64,000 bases of DNA from G963923945 sp965199175. GTDB lineage: Bacteria > Pseudomonadota > Alphaproteobacteria > G963923945. Positions 1 through 9,528 of the stretch are shown one piece after another (within the stretch, counting starts at the first letter, position 1; every line of letters starts with the position of its first letter). The notes under the pieces are model-generated. The model did no database searches, had not been told where the DNA came from, and saw nothing but the letters and a program-made list of their open reading frames with translations. Both the position numbers and the translations under genes were made by a program. The DNA lies in NCBI GenBank assembly GCA_965199175.1, contig OZ240684.1, forward strand, positions 1,054,001-1,118,000, given 5' to 3'.

Positions 1-1
1 A

Positions 2-664
2 GCCTTTCCCGGACACAAGATCCATCATATACAAATTCCTCCCTATCCCGGTTCCAATCGAGAAAGCATTGACGAACTGATGAAAAAAGCCGAGTTATCG
101 CCCCCCCAGGGCCAGGACAACCAGCAAAACCCGGAGACCGGTAGAGATCAACAGTTCCCAAAAAGAAAACAGCCCAGTCTGTCAGACAAAGAATCCTTCC
201 TTGATCTGAGACCCCGCTTACCGGCTGAACCGATATCGGCAGAACAGCAGAAGACAAGAATCACCAGGCCAGAACCACATCCCGACAAGACACTCGACAA
301 TCCTGAGAACATCTTTCTTGCTGAACAGGAGAGCCGGGCCCGGCTGCAGCAAGCATTGGCACAGATCCAAGATCCCACCAATGATCTCAACATGATTAGG
401 CAAAACGAAACCGGACAAAACAAGCCGCTCAGTCAACCGGAACAAAAACCAGTATCTGATCCTCAGCGTGCTGAATTCTTCAGACGACAAAGGGAGATAC
501 AGCAAAAACGCAAACACATGCTCGACCCCAACCAGCCATCTCTGCTCAATCTGGCACCTCCGGGTTCTGAACTGGCCCGGATTCTTGAGGAGAGAAAACA
601 GAAACTGGCAAAGGAAAAACGGAAATCGCTGCGCGCCAACACCAACAATACTGCTGTTGCCTGA
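2..664 (+). CDS. A-type repeat-unit protein, 5'-truncated by window edge
   Basis: The reading frame is open from base 2, before the first ATG at 80, so this is the C-terminal part of a gene that begins outside the window. The first visible residues contain PPYPG, which aligns with the PPYPG/APYPG segment of the two complete A proteins at 3670 and 7830. The remaining ~190 residues form a hydrophilic Pro/Gln/Arg/Lys-rich tail (SLSDKESFLDLRPRLP, ERKQKLAKEKRKS, ending NTAVA) that is almost identical in all three copies. I know no function for this tail; its composition suggests an extended or disordered segment. No signal peptide can be judged because the N-terminus is missing. Confidence 0.75.
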   Translation, partial: AFPGHKIHHIQIPPYPGSNRESIDELMKKAELSPPQGQDNQQNPETGRDQQFPKRKQPSLSDKESFLDLRPRLPAEPISAEQQKTRITRPEPHPDKTLDNPENIFLAEQESRARLQQALAQIQDPTNDLNMIRQNETGQNKPLSQPEQKPVSDPQRAEFFRRQREIQQKRKHMLDPNQPSLLNLAPPGSELARILEERKQKLAKEKRKSLRANTNNTAVA

Positions 665-683
665 ACCGGCCTCTTGCTGAGAA

Positions 684-718
684 CATACGATGCCGGTCGC
701 TCGCACCGGCATCGTATG
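684..718. repeat. 14-bp-stem hairpin after A gene, conserved in each unit
   Basis: CATACGATGCCGGT (684-697) and its exact reverse complement (705-718) flank a 7-nt loop, 20 bp after the A stop codon. Versions occur at the same place after the other A genes, about 4852-4887 with one mismatch and about 8941-8977. A further half-site, CCGGCATCATATGG, follows at about 762. There is no T-run, so it is not an ordinary intrinsic terminator. It could stabilise the 3' end of the mRNA. Confidence 0.6.
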
Positions 719-987
719 GATCTGGCAATCCCCGGGAAATATGCAAAGCCAGGCCAGGCCACCGGCATCATATGGATATGGCAACGCCGGGAAAGACAAC
801 TCTCTGCCAACAACCAGCCCCTTTTTTCTGTCAATTCCTTGCTCTGGTTCTGGTGGCCGTACCGGTACAGGGACTGACCAACCCTGGCCCGTCACAGGCA
901 TCATGGGCTGGATGTTTTTATTCTTTTATTTTCTTAGTTCTCTTAGTTTTCTCTGGCTTCAACGTCACAAACCCTCAACATCCGGGT

Positions 988-1050
988 TGGTTGCGGGGGC
1001 AGGATTTGAACCAGCACCCTCCTGGTTATGAGGCTCAAGGTATCAAGCTG
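988..1050 (-). pseudogene. tRNA-fMet 3'-half relic (attachment-like scar)
   Basis: The 25 bases 988-1012 are identical to the 3' end of the intact tRNA-fMet at 9193-9217, including CCA and the T-loop side. The following ~38 bases still resemble the anticodon arm (TTATGAG retained), but the T-stem and D-arm pairing are broken. The rest of the tRNA is absent. Such a fragment is expected where a mobile element uses a tRNA 3' end as its integration site. The region 665-987 between the A stop and this relic is non-coding repeat-unit DNA that also occurs in the other units. Confidence 0.7.
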
Positions 1051-1124
1051 AGGTTCTAAAACCCGGCCAAGCGGAATTTTCTGTATTTTCTGTTTCGGCA
1101 CATCCTGAAGAGGTGAATAAAACC

Positions 1125-1153
1125 TTGACGTTGCGGAGGGATACAAACATATA
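1125..1153 (+). promoter_or_regulatory. Candidate sigma70 promoter for the first B gene
   Basis: TTGACG at 1125-1130 and CATATA at 1148-1153 are separated by 17 bp, ahead of B at 1336. The same element recurs in the next unit at 5284-5312. TATACT at 1150 is an alternative -10 with 19-bp spacing. Location and conservation support it, but the -10 match is only moderate. Confidence 0.4.
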
Positions 1154-1335
1154 CTATTTGTAATTTTCTGGCCTGGCATCTTCATTGACGACGGATATTC
1201 ATCAACTCTGTCAAAGTCATAAAATCCTCGAAGATTACAATGATCACTCTCCGGGAAGATCACAATTCTGCCCCGGAAAAATCCGCAAAGGACCCTTATC
1301 TTCCCCAAACACCCGAACAAATAAGGGATGAAAGA

Positions 1336-3558
1336 ATGATTGCCTCAGATAACCGATATACCCACCAACGCCGTGCCGGGTCGTGCTGCTCCCGGCTGGT
1401 TCTATGCTGCCTGGCTGTGTTCTGGCTGATCCCCCCGGCAGGGGCGGATAGCCCGACAACGAATGATACCGATGCGATTGATATCTGTCGATATAACTCA
1501 GAGAGTCTTGAGGATTTAAGAGAGCTGGTCAAAGCCAGAGCATTGGGAAAAACACTGTCTGAACTGGCGCACGCACTCAGTGATGACCCCGATCAACTCC
1601 TGGCTAAGTGGGAAAAACCTAAAATAAAAATCGACGAACGTAAATATGAACTGACCGGAATGCCGATTGGGAACATGCATATCTATCGTGTTTTGTGTCC
1701 GCAAGGATTTGGCAATCAAAACACCTGGTTTTTCGATGTTCTGGAGGATGAGGAGGGTCTCATCAGGAGAGCCAATGTTAATCTTTTATATGATGATGAT
1801 CAGAATTTTGCCATGCGCAATGAGGCCATCAATACTGATCGATATATCTCCAGAAAGGGGGTCATCTCAGCAGTTACCAGCATGGTGGAAGCCCGCTCGT
1901 ATAACCGCGAACAAATACGCGAAGAGATGATTGCCGGTGGCTTCTTGTATAATCGGTCCTGCATCACCGCCAACATCATGACCGATAATTTTGTAGAGGC
2001 ACCCTTTCCACCCAACAACATATTTTATTTTATGGGCTTGCAATCTTCTGCCTCCCATCCCGCCCATGCCGCGATTTCTTTTTCCAGGTCTTCCGAAGAA
2101 TTTCTGAATGCCAAACCCTTCTTTGGTGAGGACCAAAGCGAGTGTGAGTATCACCGAGAGAAATATGCCCAACAATCAAGGGATTTTATGCTGGAAAACT
2201 ATCCGGACACTTTATGGACCCAAACAATCATCGAAAAAGAGAAGCAAGGGAGGCCAGGATACGAGATCAAAAACAATATCTCCTTTCTTAAATCCTTCTC
2301 CTTTACAGGGATCCCGCTCAACCCGGAACTGCTGATTGATGCCTGTACGTATCATTTGGAAAGTTTTGATGACCTTGATGCCCTGGTTCAGGCCAGAGGA
2401 TTGGGCAAAACAGTGCCGGAACTGGTCCGGCTGCTCAGTCATGATCCGGCCGGTACCCTGGCCAGCTGGAAAGAAACCAATTATCGCCTTGGTGATAAAC
2501 TTCGCGAACTGAGTGGGGTGACAACCGGACGACTTTACGAAATTGGTCAGGGATGTCGTCAAGAATCCGGGCTTATTGATGTTTGGTGGTTCCGGATCAT
2601 TAAAAACGAAGACGGTCTAGTGGCATGGATTGAGACCACTCTTCTCTATGAAGACCAAACCCTCATGATGCCTGATGATCCGGGGAAACCAACCACCCGT
2701 AATCCATCCGCCGAAACCGAAAATGGTTCAGTCTATGACATCTCAGAAGACAGCATAACCGGTGATCCGATTGATCTGTGTCGCTATGGGGCGCAGAGTT
2801 TTGATGATCTGGCGGCTCTGGTCAAAGCCAGGGGAACAGGAACAACACTCCCTCAATTAGCCCACATCCTCAGTGATCATCCGGCCGATACTCTGGCCTA
2901 CTGGCAGCTATATTACCGGTCAGTTGATCAGGAAATCCAAAAAGTGACCGGGATTACTGCCGGACGGCTCCACAGATTGATCAAATACTGCCCGCAACCA
3001 TTTGATAATCACAATATCTGGTCTTTCCATATCTTAGAAAATGAGGATGGTCGGGTGGAGATCATTGATCCGTATCTTTTCTATGACCGTGATCGGAATT
3101 TTGCCATGCGCAATGAGGCCATCAATGCGGCCCGCTATGCCACCCCTAAGGGGGTCGTTCAGGCTGTCACCAGCCTGGCTGAGGCTCGTTCCTACAGCCG
3201 GGAAGACATGCGTGCGGTGATGATGGCCGGTGGCTTTTGGTTGAACAGTTCCTGCAGGGACACCCAAACAATGGGAGATACGTTCATCGCACCGCCTGCA
3301 TCTCCTCAAAGCCTGATCGGTCTGCATGGCTACTCATGGCCTGTATCTATGCATCCGCATGCCGTGGTGATGTTTTCCCGGTCCTCAGGGGAGTTTATGG
3401 AATCGAAAAAATTCTATAATCTCGTCTATACGAGTAGATGCCACTTTAACAGTAAAGCAATGCAACAAAAGAACAGAGAATTTTTTAAAAAAAACTACCC
3501 GGATAGTTGGGTGACCAAGCGGATCATTGAATCATCTTCAGAAATCGGAAACCCATGA
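1336..3558 (+). CDS. Secreted three-module repeat protein B (copy 1)
   Basis: 740 residues when started at ATG 1336, which has an AAGGGA ribosome site and puts the signal peptide at the N-terminus. The upstream in-frame ATG at 1240 would add 32 polar residues. Residues ~15-37 form a hydrophobic signal ending PAGADS, so export is likely. The mature part repeats one module three times. It starts with D-x-CRY, then LVxARxxGxTLxELAxxLSxDP and a TGxxxGRLY segment, a CPQ Cys, WxFxIxENEDG, and in modules 1 and 3 QNFAMRNEAIN, a REx-MR helix and NRSC/NSSC. Module 2 lacks the second half. Conserved Cys in pairs suggest disulphides outside the cytoplasm. I do not recognise the family. The paralogue at 5495 is similar throughout but diverged, and an A gene follows. 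Confidence 0.75.
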   Translation: MIASDNRYTHQRRAGSCCSRLVLCCLAVFWLIPPAGADSPTTNDTDAIDICRYNSESLEDLRELVKARALGKTLSELAHALSDDPDQLLAKWEKPKIKIDERKYELTGMPIGNMHIYRVLCPQGFGNQNTWFFDVLEDEEGLIRRANVNLLYDDDQNFAMRNEAINTDRYISRKGVISAVTSMVEARSYNREQIREEMIAGGFLYNRSCITANIMTDNFVEAPFPPNNIFYFMGLQSSASHPAHAAISFSRSSEEFLNAKPFFGEDQSECEYHREKYAQQSRDFMLENYPDTLWTQTIIEKEKQGRPGYEIKNNISFLKSFSFTGIPLNPELLIDACTYHLESFDDLDALVQARGLGKTVPELVRLLSHDPAGTLASWKETNYRLGDKLRELSGVTTGRLYEIGQGCRQESGLIDVWWFRIIKNEDGLVAWIETTLLYEDQTLMMPDDPGKPTTRNPSAETENGSVYDISEDSITGDPIDLCRYGAQSFDDLAALVKARGTGTTLPQLAHILSDHPADTLAYWQLYYRSVDQEIQKVTGITAGRLHRLIKYCPQPFDNHNIWSFHILENEDGRVEIIDPYLFYDRDRNFAMRNEAINAARYATPKGVVQAVTSLAEARSYSREDMRAVMMAGGFWLNSSCRDTQTMGDTFIAPPASPQSLIGLHGYSWPVSMHPHAVVMFSRSSGEFMESKKFYNLVYTSRCHFNSKAMQQKNREFFKKNYPDSWVTKRIIESSSEIGNP

Positions 3559-3669
3559 TCTCAAGATACAGCAACACCATAGGGAGGGAATCAATCAACA
3601 GAACAACAAAATATCAATAACAGCCCCAACCATCACCCGAAAACCAGAATTACAAGCAAAGGAAATATC

Positions 3670-4833
3670 ATGGCTGAAATACGAATCGAGGGACTTGAAG
3701 TCCTTGAAACCACGCTGGGAGGAAACTCATTGAATGTCGGTCATTTATATCTGGTCTATGTCGATGACGATGGCAGGGAAACTGTGATCAGAGGGGGTCC
3801 GTCATCTGATAAGATCGAACTTGAAATCAGCCGCTCAATTGATATTTCAGCAGATCAACGGGTAAAGATGAATCTGTTATCTTTGAGTCGAGAACCAGTA
3901 ACATCTGAGGACCGGGGGGCCATAACGATCGCTTCAGGCGAAAATGCTGAGATTCTTTGGCCACAACTGATGGCTGCTTCCAAAAAAATTCACGACGCAG
4001 AAATTGAGTATGATGCAGACGGCCTCAACAGCAATACTGTCATTATGGCATTGCTCAGGCATGTTGGAATTAGAGTCGAAACGCTGCCCAAAGCAAAAGG
4101 AGTCGAGGGATTGAATTGGGAAATATTTAAGTTCGATGGTCTCAATGCTTTCGGTGGCCAAATCATCGAACCATTCGAGATTAAACTTACAGTCCCTCCC
4201 TATCCTGGTTTTGAAGATGAAAAAGTTGAAGAGCTAATGGAAAAAGCCGGGTTATCGACCCCGGCCCAAATACGACCACCCCCCAGGGCCAGGCAAAACC
4301 CGGAGACCGGTAGAGATCAGCAGTTCCCAAAAAGAAAACAGCCCAGTCTGTCAGACAAAGAATCCTTCCTTGATCTGAGACCCCGCTTACCGGCTGGACC
4401 AATACCGGCAGAACAGCAGAAGACAAGAATCACCAGGCCAGAACCACATCCCGACAAGACACTCGACAATCCTGAGAACATCTTTCTTGCTGAACAGGAG
4501 AGCCGGGCCCGACTGCAGCAAGCATTGGCACAAATCCAAAATCCCACCAATGATCTCAACATGATTAGGCAAAACGAAACCGGACAAAACAAGCCGCTCA
4601 GTCAACCGGAACAAAAACCAGTATCTGATCCTCAGCGTGCTGAATTCTTCAGACGACAAAGGGAGATACAGCAAAAACGCAAACACATGCTCGACCCCAA
4701 CCAACCATCTCTGCTCAATCTGGCACCTCCGGGTTCTGAACTGGCCCGGATTCTCGAGGAGAGAAAACAGAAACTGGCAAAGGAAAAACGGAAATCGCTG
4801 CGCGCCAACGCCAACAATACTGCTGTTGCCTGA
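3670..4833 (+). CDS. A-type protein, variable head and constant tail (copy 1)
   Basis: 387 residues; ATG 3670 follows AAAGGAAATATC and is shared with the paralogue at 7830. No signal peptide. The head (residues ~1-200) has GHLYLVYVDDDG, a GGPS turn, a W-x2-LMAASKKI helix, then GLNSNTVIMALLRHVGI and PPYPGF. This H-x-L-Y-x-V-Y, GGPS, NSNT order resembles a domain I have seen at the ends of large alphaproteobacterial secreted or calcium-binding proteins; function unknown, and this is recollection rather than a search. The tail from about residue 205 is nearly identical to the tails at 2-664 and in the next unit. The head differs strongly between copies. It lies 111 bp after the B gene and is probably cotranscribed with it. 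Confidence 0.75.
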   Translation: MAEIRIEGLEVLETTLGGNSLNVGHLYLVYVDDDGRETVIRGGPSSDKIELEISRSIDISADQRVKMNLLSLSREPVTSEDRGAITIASGENAEILWPQLMAASKKIHDAEIEYDADGLNSNTVIMALLRHVGIRVETLPKAKGVEGLNWEIFKFDGLNAFGGQIIEPFEIKLTVPPYPGFEDEKVEELMEKAGLSTPAQIRPPPRARQNPETGRDQQFPKRKQPSLSDKESFLDLRPRLPAGPIPAEQQKTRITRPEPHPDKTLDNPENIFLAEQESRARLQQALAQIQNPTNDLNMIRQNETGQNKPLSQPEQKPVSDPQRAEFFRRQREIQQKRKHMLDPNQPSLLNLAPPGSELARILEERKQKLAKEKRKSLRANANNTAVA

Positions 4834-5146
4834 ACCGGTCTCTTGCTGAGAATATACGATGCCGGTGCAGGCCACCAGCATCGTATGAATCTGGCAACAC
4901 CGGGAAATATGCAAAGCCAGGCCAGGCCACCAGCATCATATGAATCTGGCAACACCGGGAAAGACAACTCCTTGCCAACAACCAGCCCCTTTTTTCTGTC
5001 AATTCCTTGCTCTGGTTCTGGTGGCCGTACCGGTACAGGGACTGACCAACCCTGGCCCGTCACAGGCACCATGGGCTGGATGTTTTTATTCTTTTATTCC
5101 TTTAGTTTTCTCTGGCTTCAACGTCACAAACCCTCAACATCCGGGT

Positions 5147-5209
5147 TGGTTGCGGGGGCAGGATTTGAACCAGCACCCTCCTGGTTATGAGGCTCAAGGT
5201 ATCAAGCTG
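5147..5209 (-). pseudogene. Second tRNA-fMet 3'-half relic
   Basis: Same sequence as the relic at 988-1050, 4159 bp further along. Bases 5147-5171 match the intact tRNA-fMet 3' end, and the remainder has lost the T-stem pairing. It marks the junction between the two repeat units. Confidence 0.7.
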
Positions 5210-5283
5210 AGGTTCTAAAACCCGGCCAAGCGGAATTTTCTGTATTTTCTGTTTCGGCACATCCTGAAGAGGTGAATAAAACC

Positions 5284-5312
5284 TTGACGTTGCGGAGGGA
5301 TACAAACATATA
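5284..5312 (+). promoter_or_regulatory. Candidate sigma70 promoter for the second B gene
   Basis: Copy of the element at 1125-1153: TTGACG, 17 bp, CATATA, about 180 bp ahead of the B start at 5495. Confidence 0.4.
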
Positions 5313-5494
5313 CTATTTGTAATTTTCTGGCCTGGCATCTTCATTGACGACGGATATTCATCAACTCTGTCAAAGTCATAAAATCCTCGAAGATTACAAT
5401 GATCACTCTCCGGGAAGATCACAATTCTGCCCCGGAAAAATCCGCAAAGGACCCTTATCTTCCCCAAACACCCGAACAAATAAGGGATGAAAGA

Positions 5495-7687
5495 ATGATT
5501 GCCTCAGATAACCGATATACCCACCAACGCCGTGCCGGGTCGTTCTGCTCCCGGCTGGTTCTATGCTGCCTGGCTGTGTTCTGGCTGATCCCCCCGGCAG
5601 GGGCGGATAGCCCGGCGACAAATGATACCGATGCGATTGATATCTGTCGCTATAACTCGGAGAGCCTTGAGGATTTAAGAGACCTGGTCAAAGCCAGAGC
5701 ATTGGGAAAAACACTGTCTGAACTGGCGCACGCACTCAGTAATGATCCCGACCAGCTCCTGGCTGAGTGGGAAAAACCTGAAATAAAAATCGACGAACGT
5801 CTTCATAATCTGGGCAAAATTCCATTTGGTCATATCTATATTCACCGTGTTTTTTGCCCACAAGGATTTGGTAATCAAAATGTCTGGTTTTTCGATATTT
5901 TTGAGAATGAGGACGGTATTATCAGGAGTGCCCACACCCAACTTTTTTATAATGATCAAAATTTTGCGATGCGTAATGAAAGCATCAACGCCAACCACTA
6001 TCTCTCTGAGGATTGGGTTGTGAAGGCCGTTGCCAGCATGGCGGAAGCCCGCTTGTATAACCGCGAACAAATGCGTGAAGAAATGATCGCCGGTGGTTTC
6101 TGGCTCAATCGATCCTGCATCACCGCCGGGACGGTGACCGATAATTTTGTCATCCGCCCTCTTTCACCCGATAATATGTTCGTTCTTATTAGCTTTTATC
6201 ATATTCCGGATCCTCCTCCCCATGCCGCGATTACTTTTGCCAGACCTTCCGAAGAATTCCTGAATGTAAAAAAGGACAACAACGAATGCAGCCATGATGC
6301 AAGAACATATGGTCGGCAATCATCGGCTTTCTTCTTAGAAAATTACCCGGAGAGTTGGATCGCAAAAGCGATCAAATACAAAAGGGAACAAAAACGTCAG
6401 AAAAAACAACGTACATCGGAAAATGTTGCATTTCTTCGATCCCTAACCCCCATAAGGACCGTAGCCAATTCGATGCTCATTAGTCTCTGCGGCTATGATG
6501 TGGAAAACTTCGACGATCTTGATGCCCTGGTTCAGGCCAGGGGGATTGGGGCAACACTGCCGGAACTGGCCCGTGTTCTCAGTAAGGATCCGGCCGATAC
6601 CCTGGCCTACTGGGAAGAAACCAATAAACCCCTTAGTGATCAACTTCGGGAATTGAGTGGGGTGACAACCGGACGACTTTACGAAATTGGTCAGGGATGT
6701 CGTCAAGAATCCGGGCTTATTGATGTTTGGTGGTTCCGGATCATTAAAAACCAAGACGGGGTAGTGGCATGGATTGAGACCACTCTTCGCTACGATGATC
6801 ATAAAAACCCTAAAATATCCGATGATCTGACAGGCAGTCCAAAACCCACCAGTGATCCGTCCACCAAGGCCGAAAATGATCCGGTCCATGAGACCTCAGC
6901 AGACAGCATAGCCGGTGATCTGATTGATCTGTGTCGCTATGGGTCTCAGAGTTTTGATGACCTGGCGGCTCTGGTCAAAGCCAGAGGGTTGGGGAAAAAA
7001 CTGGTGGCACTGGCCCATGCCCTCAGTGAGGATCCCGATCAACTCCTGGCCGACTGGCACCAACACAACCGGCCAGTTGATCCGGAGATTCAGGAAGTGA
7101 CCGGGATTATCCCCGGACGGCTCTATCGGTTTGTCCAACACTGCCCGCAGGCATTTGATAATTACAATATCTGGTCTTTCCATATCTTAGAAAATGAGGG
7201 TGGTCGGGTGAAACAGATTGATCCGTATCTTTTCTATGATCGTGATCAGAACTTTGCCATGCGCAATGAAGCCATCAATGCGGCCCGCTATGCCACCCCT
7301 AAGGGGGTTGTTCAGGCTGTCACCAGCCTGGCTGAGGCCCGTTCCTACAGCCGGGAGGACATGCGTAAGACCATGAATAACGGTGGCTTTTGGCTCAACG
7401 GGTCTTGTGAGACCATTGAGATACTCAGAGATAACTTTGTAGCACCGTATTCATCTCCCAATAGTTTGGTTGGTCTGCATGGCTACCCATCCACTCCCTG
7501 GGATCAGTATCCACATGCGGCAGTAGTGTTTTCCCGATCTTCGGGAGAGTTGATGAAGGTCCACACAGCCCCTGATGTTGATCACCGGGAATGCCGCTTG
7601 AACAACGATACAATGGAACAACAAGGCAGAGAATTTTTTAAAAAAACCTACCCGGATAGTTGGATAGTTAAAAAAATGGTTCAGTGA
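5495..7687 (+). CDS. Secreted three-module repeat protein B (copy 2)
   Basis: 730 residues from ATG 5495, the equivalent of the start chosen for copy 1 (the upstream ATG at 5399 is less likely). The signal peptide is almost the same as in copy 1, with one Cys changed to Phe before the hydrophobic core. The three CRY/CGY modules start near mature residues 45, 330 and 475. Modules 1 and 3 are full and module 2 is short, as in copy 1. The first ~100 codons and module 3 are close to copy 1, while the ends of modules 1 and 2 are well diverged, giving a mosaic. Function unknown; the Cys pattern and signal point to the periplasm or outside. Confidence 0.75.
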   Translation: MIASDNRYTHQRRAGSFCSRLVLCCLAVFWLIPPAGADSPATNDTDAIDICRYNSESLEDLRDLVKARALGKTLSELAHALSNDPDQLLAEWEKPEIKIDERLHNLGKIPFGHIYIHRVFCPQGFGNQNVWFFDIFENEDGIIRSAHTQLFYNDQNFAMRNESINANHYLSEDWVVKAVASMAEARLYNREQMREEMIAGGFWLNRSCITAGTVTDNFVIRPLSPDNMFVLISFYHIPDPPPHAAITFARPSEEFLNVKKDNNECSHDARTYGRQSSAFFLENYPESWIAKAIKYKREQKRQKKQRTSENVAFLRSLTPIRTVANSMLISLCGYDVENFDDLDALVQARGIGATLPELARVLSKDPADTLAYWEETNKPLSDQLRELSGVTTGRLYEIGQGCRQESGLIDVWWFRIIKNQDGVVAWIETTLRYDDHKNPKISDDLTGSPKPTSDPSTKAENDPVHETSADSIAGDLIDLCRYGSQSFDDLAALVKARGLGKKLVALAHALSEDPDQLLADWHQHNRPVDPEIQEVTGIIPGRLYRFVQHCPQAFDNYNIWSFHILENEGGRVKQIDPYLFYDRDQNFAMRNEAINAARYATPKGVVQAVTSLAEARSYSREDMRKTMNNGGFWLNGSCETIEILRDNFVAPYSSPNSLVGLHGYPSTPWDQYPHAAVVFSRSSGELMKVHTAPDVDHRECRLNNDTMEQQGREFFKKTYPDSWIVKKMVQ

Positions 7688-7829
7688 TCTCCGGGTTCAG
7701 AAACCCGGGACTCATGATCTGAATATGCACCAACACCATAGGGAGGGAATCAATCAACAAAACAAACAAAATATCAATAACAGCCCCAACCATCACCCGA
7801 AAACCAGAATTACAAGGAAAGGAAATATC

Positions 7830-8921
7830 ATGGCTGAAATACGAATCGAGGGACGCGAAGTCAAAATGGGGAAAAAAGATGGAAATAATATATTCGACGC
7901 CGGACATTTATATCTGGTTTATGTCGATGACGATGGCAAGGAAACTATTATCGGCGGGGGACCAAGTGATAATCCATTGACCAATGTAAACGCCACTCTT
8001 GATGTCATAATAGATTTTCCAATCCAGCTTTCACAAGAGAAATGGGACGGGAAAGACATAGAGGTCAGACGTCAAAAACGAGGAAGCATTACTCTTGATT
8101 TGGGCGACCGAGACCCAGAAGAAGTTTGGCAAGAAATGCTGGTTGCTGCGAAAAAAATTGGTGATGCGAAAATTGATTACGATATACGTGGCCCCAATAG
8201 CAATACTCTGATTGCCGCCGTGCTCAATCATGTTGGAATTACGAACCTCAAGCTGCTGCCCCCAGTGGAAAGAGTCGATGGAAGCTGGGTTAATGCCCCC
8301 TATCCCGGTACTCGTCACGAAACCGTTACAGAGCTAATGGAAAAAGCCGAGTTATCGCCCCCCCAGGGCCAGGACAACCAGCAAAACCCGGAAACCGGTA
8401 GAGATCAGCAGTTCCCAAAAAGAAAACAGCCCAGTCTATCAGACAAAGAATCCTTCCTTGATCTGAGACCCCGCTTACCGGCTGGACCAATACCGGCAGA
8501 ACAGCAGAAGACAAGAATCACCAGGCCAGAACCACATCCCGACAAGACACTCGACAATCCTGAGAACATCTTTCTTGCTGAACAGGAGAGCCGGGCCCGA
8601 CTGCAGCAAGCATTGGCACAAATCCAAAATCCCACCAATGATCTCAACATGATTAGGCAAAACGAAACCGGACAAAACAAGCCGCTCAGTCAACCGGAAC
8701 AAAAACCAGTATCTGATCCTCAGCGTGCTGAATTCTTCAGACGACAAAGGGAGATACAGCAAAAACGCAAACACATGCTCGACCCCAACCAGCCATCTCT
8801 GCTCAATCTGGCACCTCCGGGTTCTGAACTGGCCCGGATTCTTGAGGAGAGAAAACAGAAACTGGCAAAGGAAAAACGGAAATCGCTGCGCGCCAACACC
8901 AACAATACTGCTGTTGCCTGA
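7830..8921 (+). CDS. A-type protein, variable head and constant tail (copy 2)
   Basis: 363 residues from ATG 7830 (GGAAATATC ahead); an in-frame ATG at 7725 lies in what is leader DNA in the other unit. The first ten residues, MAEIRIEGRE, and the GHLYLVYVDDDGK segment match copy 1. Then the head diverges until the W-x-EMLVAAKKI helix, GPNSNTLIAAVLNHVGI and APYPG. From about residue 175 the tail is nearly identical to the other copies, ending NTAVA. No signal peptide. Its stop is followed by the conserved hairpin and then by the intact tRNA-fMet. Role unknown. Confidence 0.75.
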   Translation: MAEIRIEGREVKMGKKDGNNIFDAGHLYLVYVDDDGKETIIGGGPSDNPLTNVNATLDVIIDFPIQLSQEKWDGKDIEVRRQKRGSITLDLGDRDPEEVWQEMLVAAKKIGDAKIDYDIRGPNSNTLIAAVLNHVGITNLKLLPPVERVDGSWVNAPYPGTRHETVTELMEKAELSPPQGQDNQQNPETGRDQQFPKRKQPSLSDKESFLDLRPRLPAGPIPAEQQKTRITRPEPHPDKTLDNPENIFLAEQESRARLQQALAQIQNPTNDLNMIRQNETGQNKPLSQPEQKPVSDPQRAEFFRRQREIQQKRKHMLDPNQPSLLNLAPPGSELARILEERKQKLAKEKRKSLRANTNNTAVA

Positions 8922-9190
8922 ACCGGCCTCTTGCTGAGAACATACGATGCCGGTCGCTCGCACCGGCATCGTATAGATCGGCAACCCCCGGGAAAGACAA
9001 CTCCTTGCCAACAACCAGCCCTTTTTTCTGTCAATTCCTTGCTCTGGTTCTGGTGGCCGTACCGGTACAGGGACTGACCAACCCCGGCGTCACAGGCATC
9101 ATGGGTTGGACGTTCTTACTGTCTTACTGTCTTATTCTTTTATTCTCTTAGTTTTCTCTGGCTTCAACGTCACAAACCCTCAACGTCCGG

Positions 9191-9269
<79 letters not shown>

Positions 9270-9528
9270 TCAATCAAGGATTCTTCTTGTGACACGCATG
9301 ATGCCATGATGATCTCTGATGCATGTGTCGGCTCAGGTACCATTCTGGCAAGCGTCTGTCCAGAAAACTTTGCAGAAAAATATCAATGTATTACCAATAT
9401 CTGCAACAGGATGCCCCGAACACGGAGGGCTGGCTTGTGTGTTCATTTATTCTTAAAATGAGAGGAAGAGTTGTATCCGGTTCTGGCATTCATTGCCCGG
9501 TTTTTCTTGATCAAAGAGTTTATAAACC

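Larger units (their letters stand above)
4834..5494. other. Inter-unit spacer with repeats, no gene
   Basis: This spacer is nearly identical to 665-1335. It holds the imperfect hairpin after A (~4852-4887), a second tRNA relic (5147-5209) and the B promoter region (5284-5312). I see no independent coding sequence. Both strands show long open frames, but they are mirror frames of the conserved tail and spacer. Confidence 0.6.

Noticed and set aside
218..904. Long minus-strand frames opposite the A tail and spacer, repeated in all units
   Set aside because: They mirror the conserved plus-strand tail, have no ribosome site, and are preserved only because the DNA is near-identical between units.
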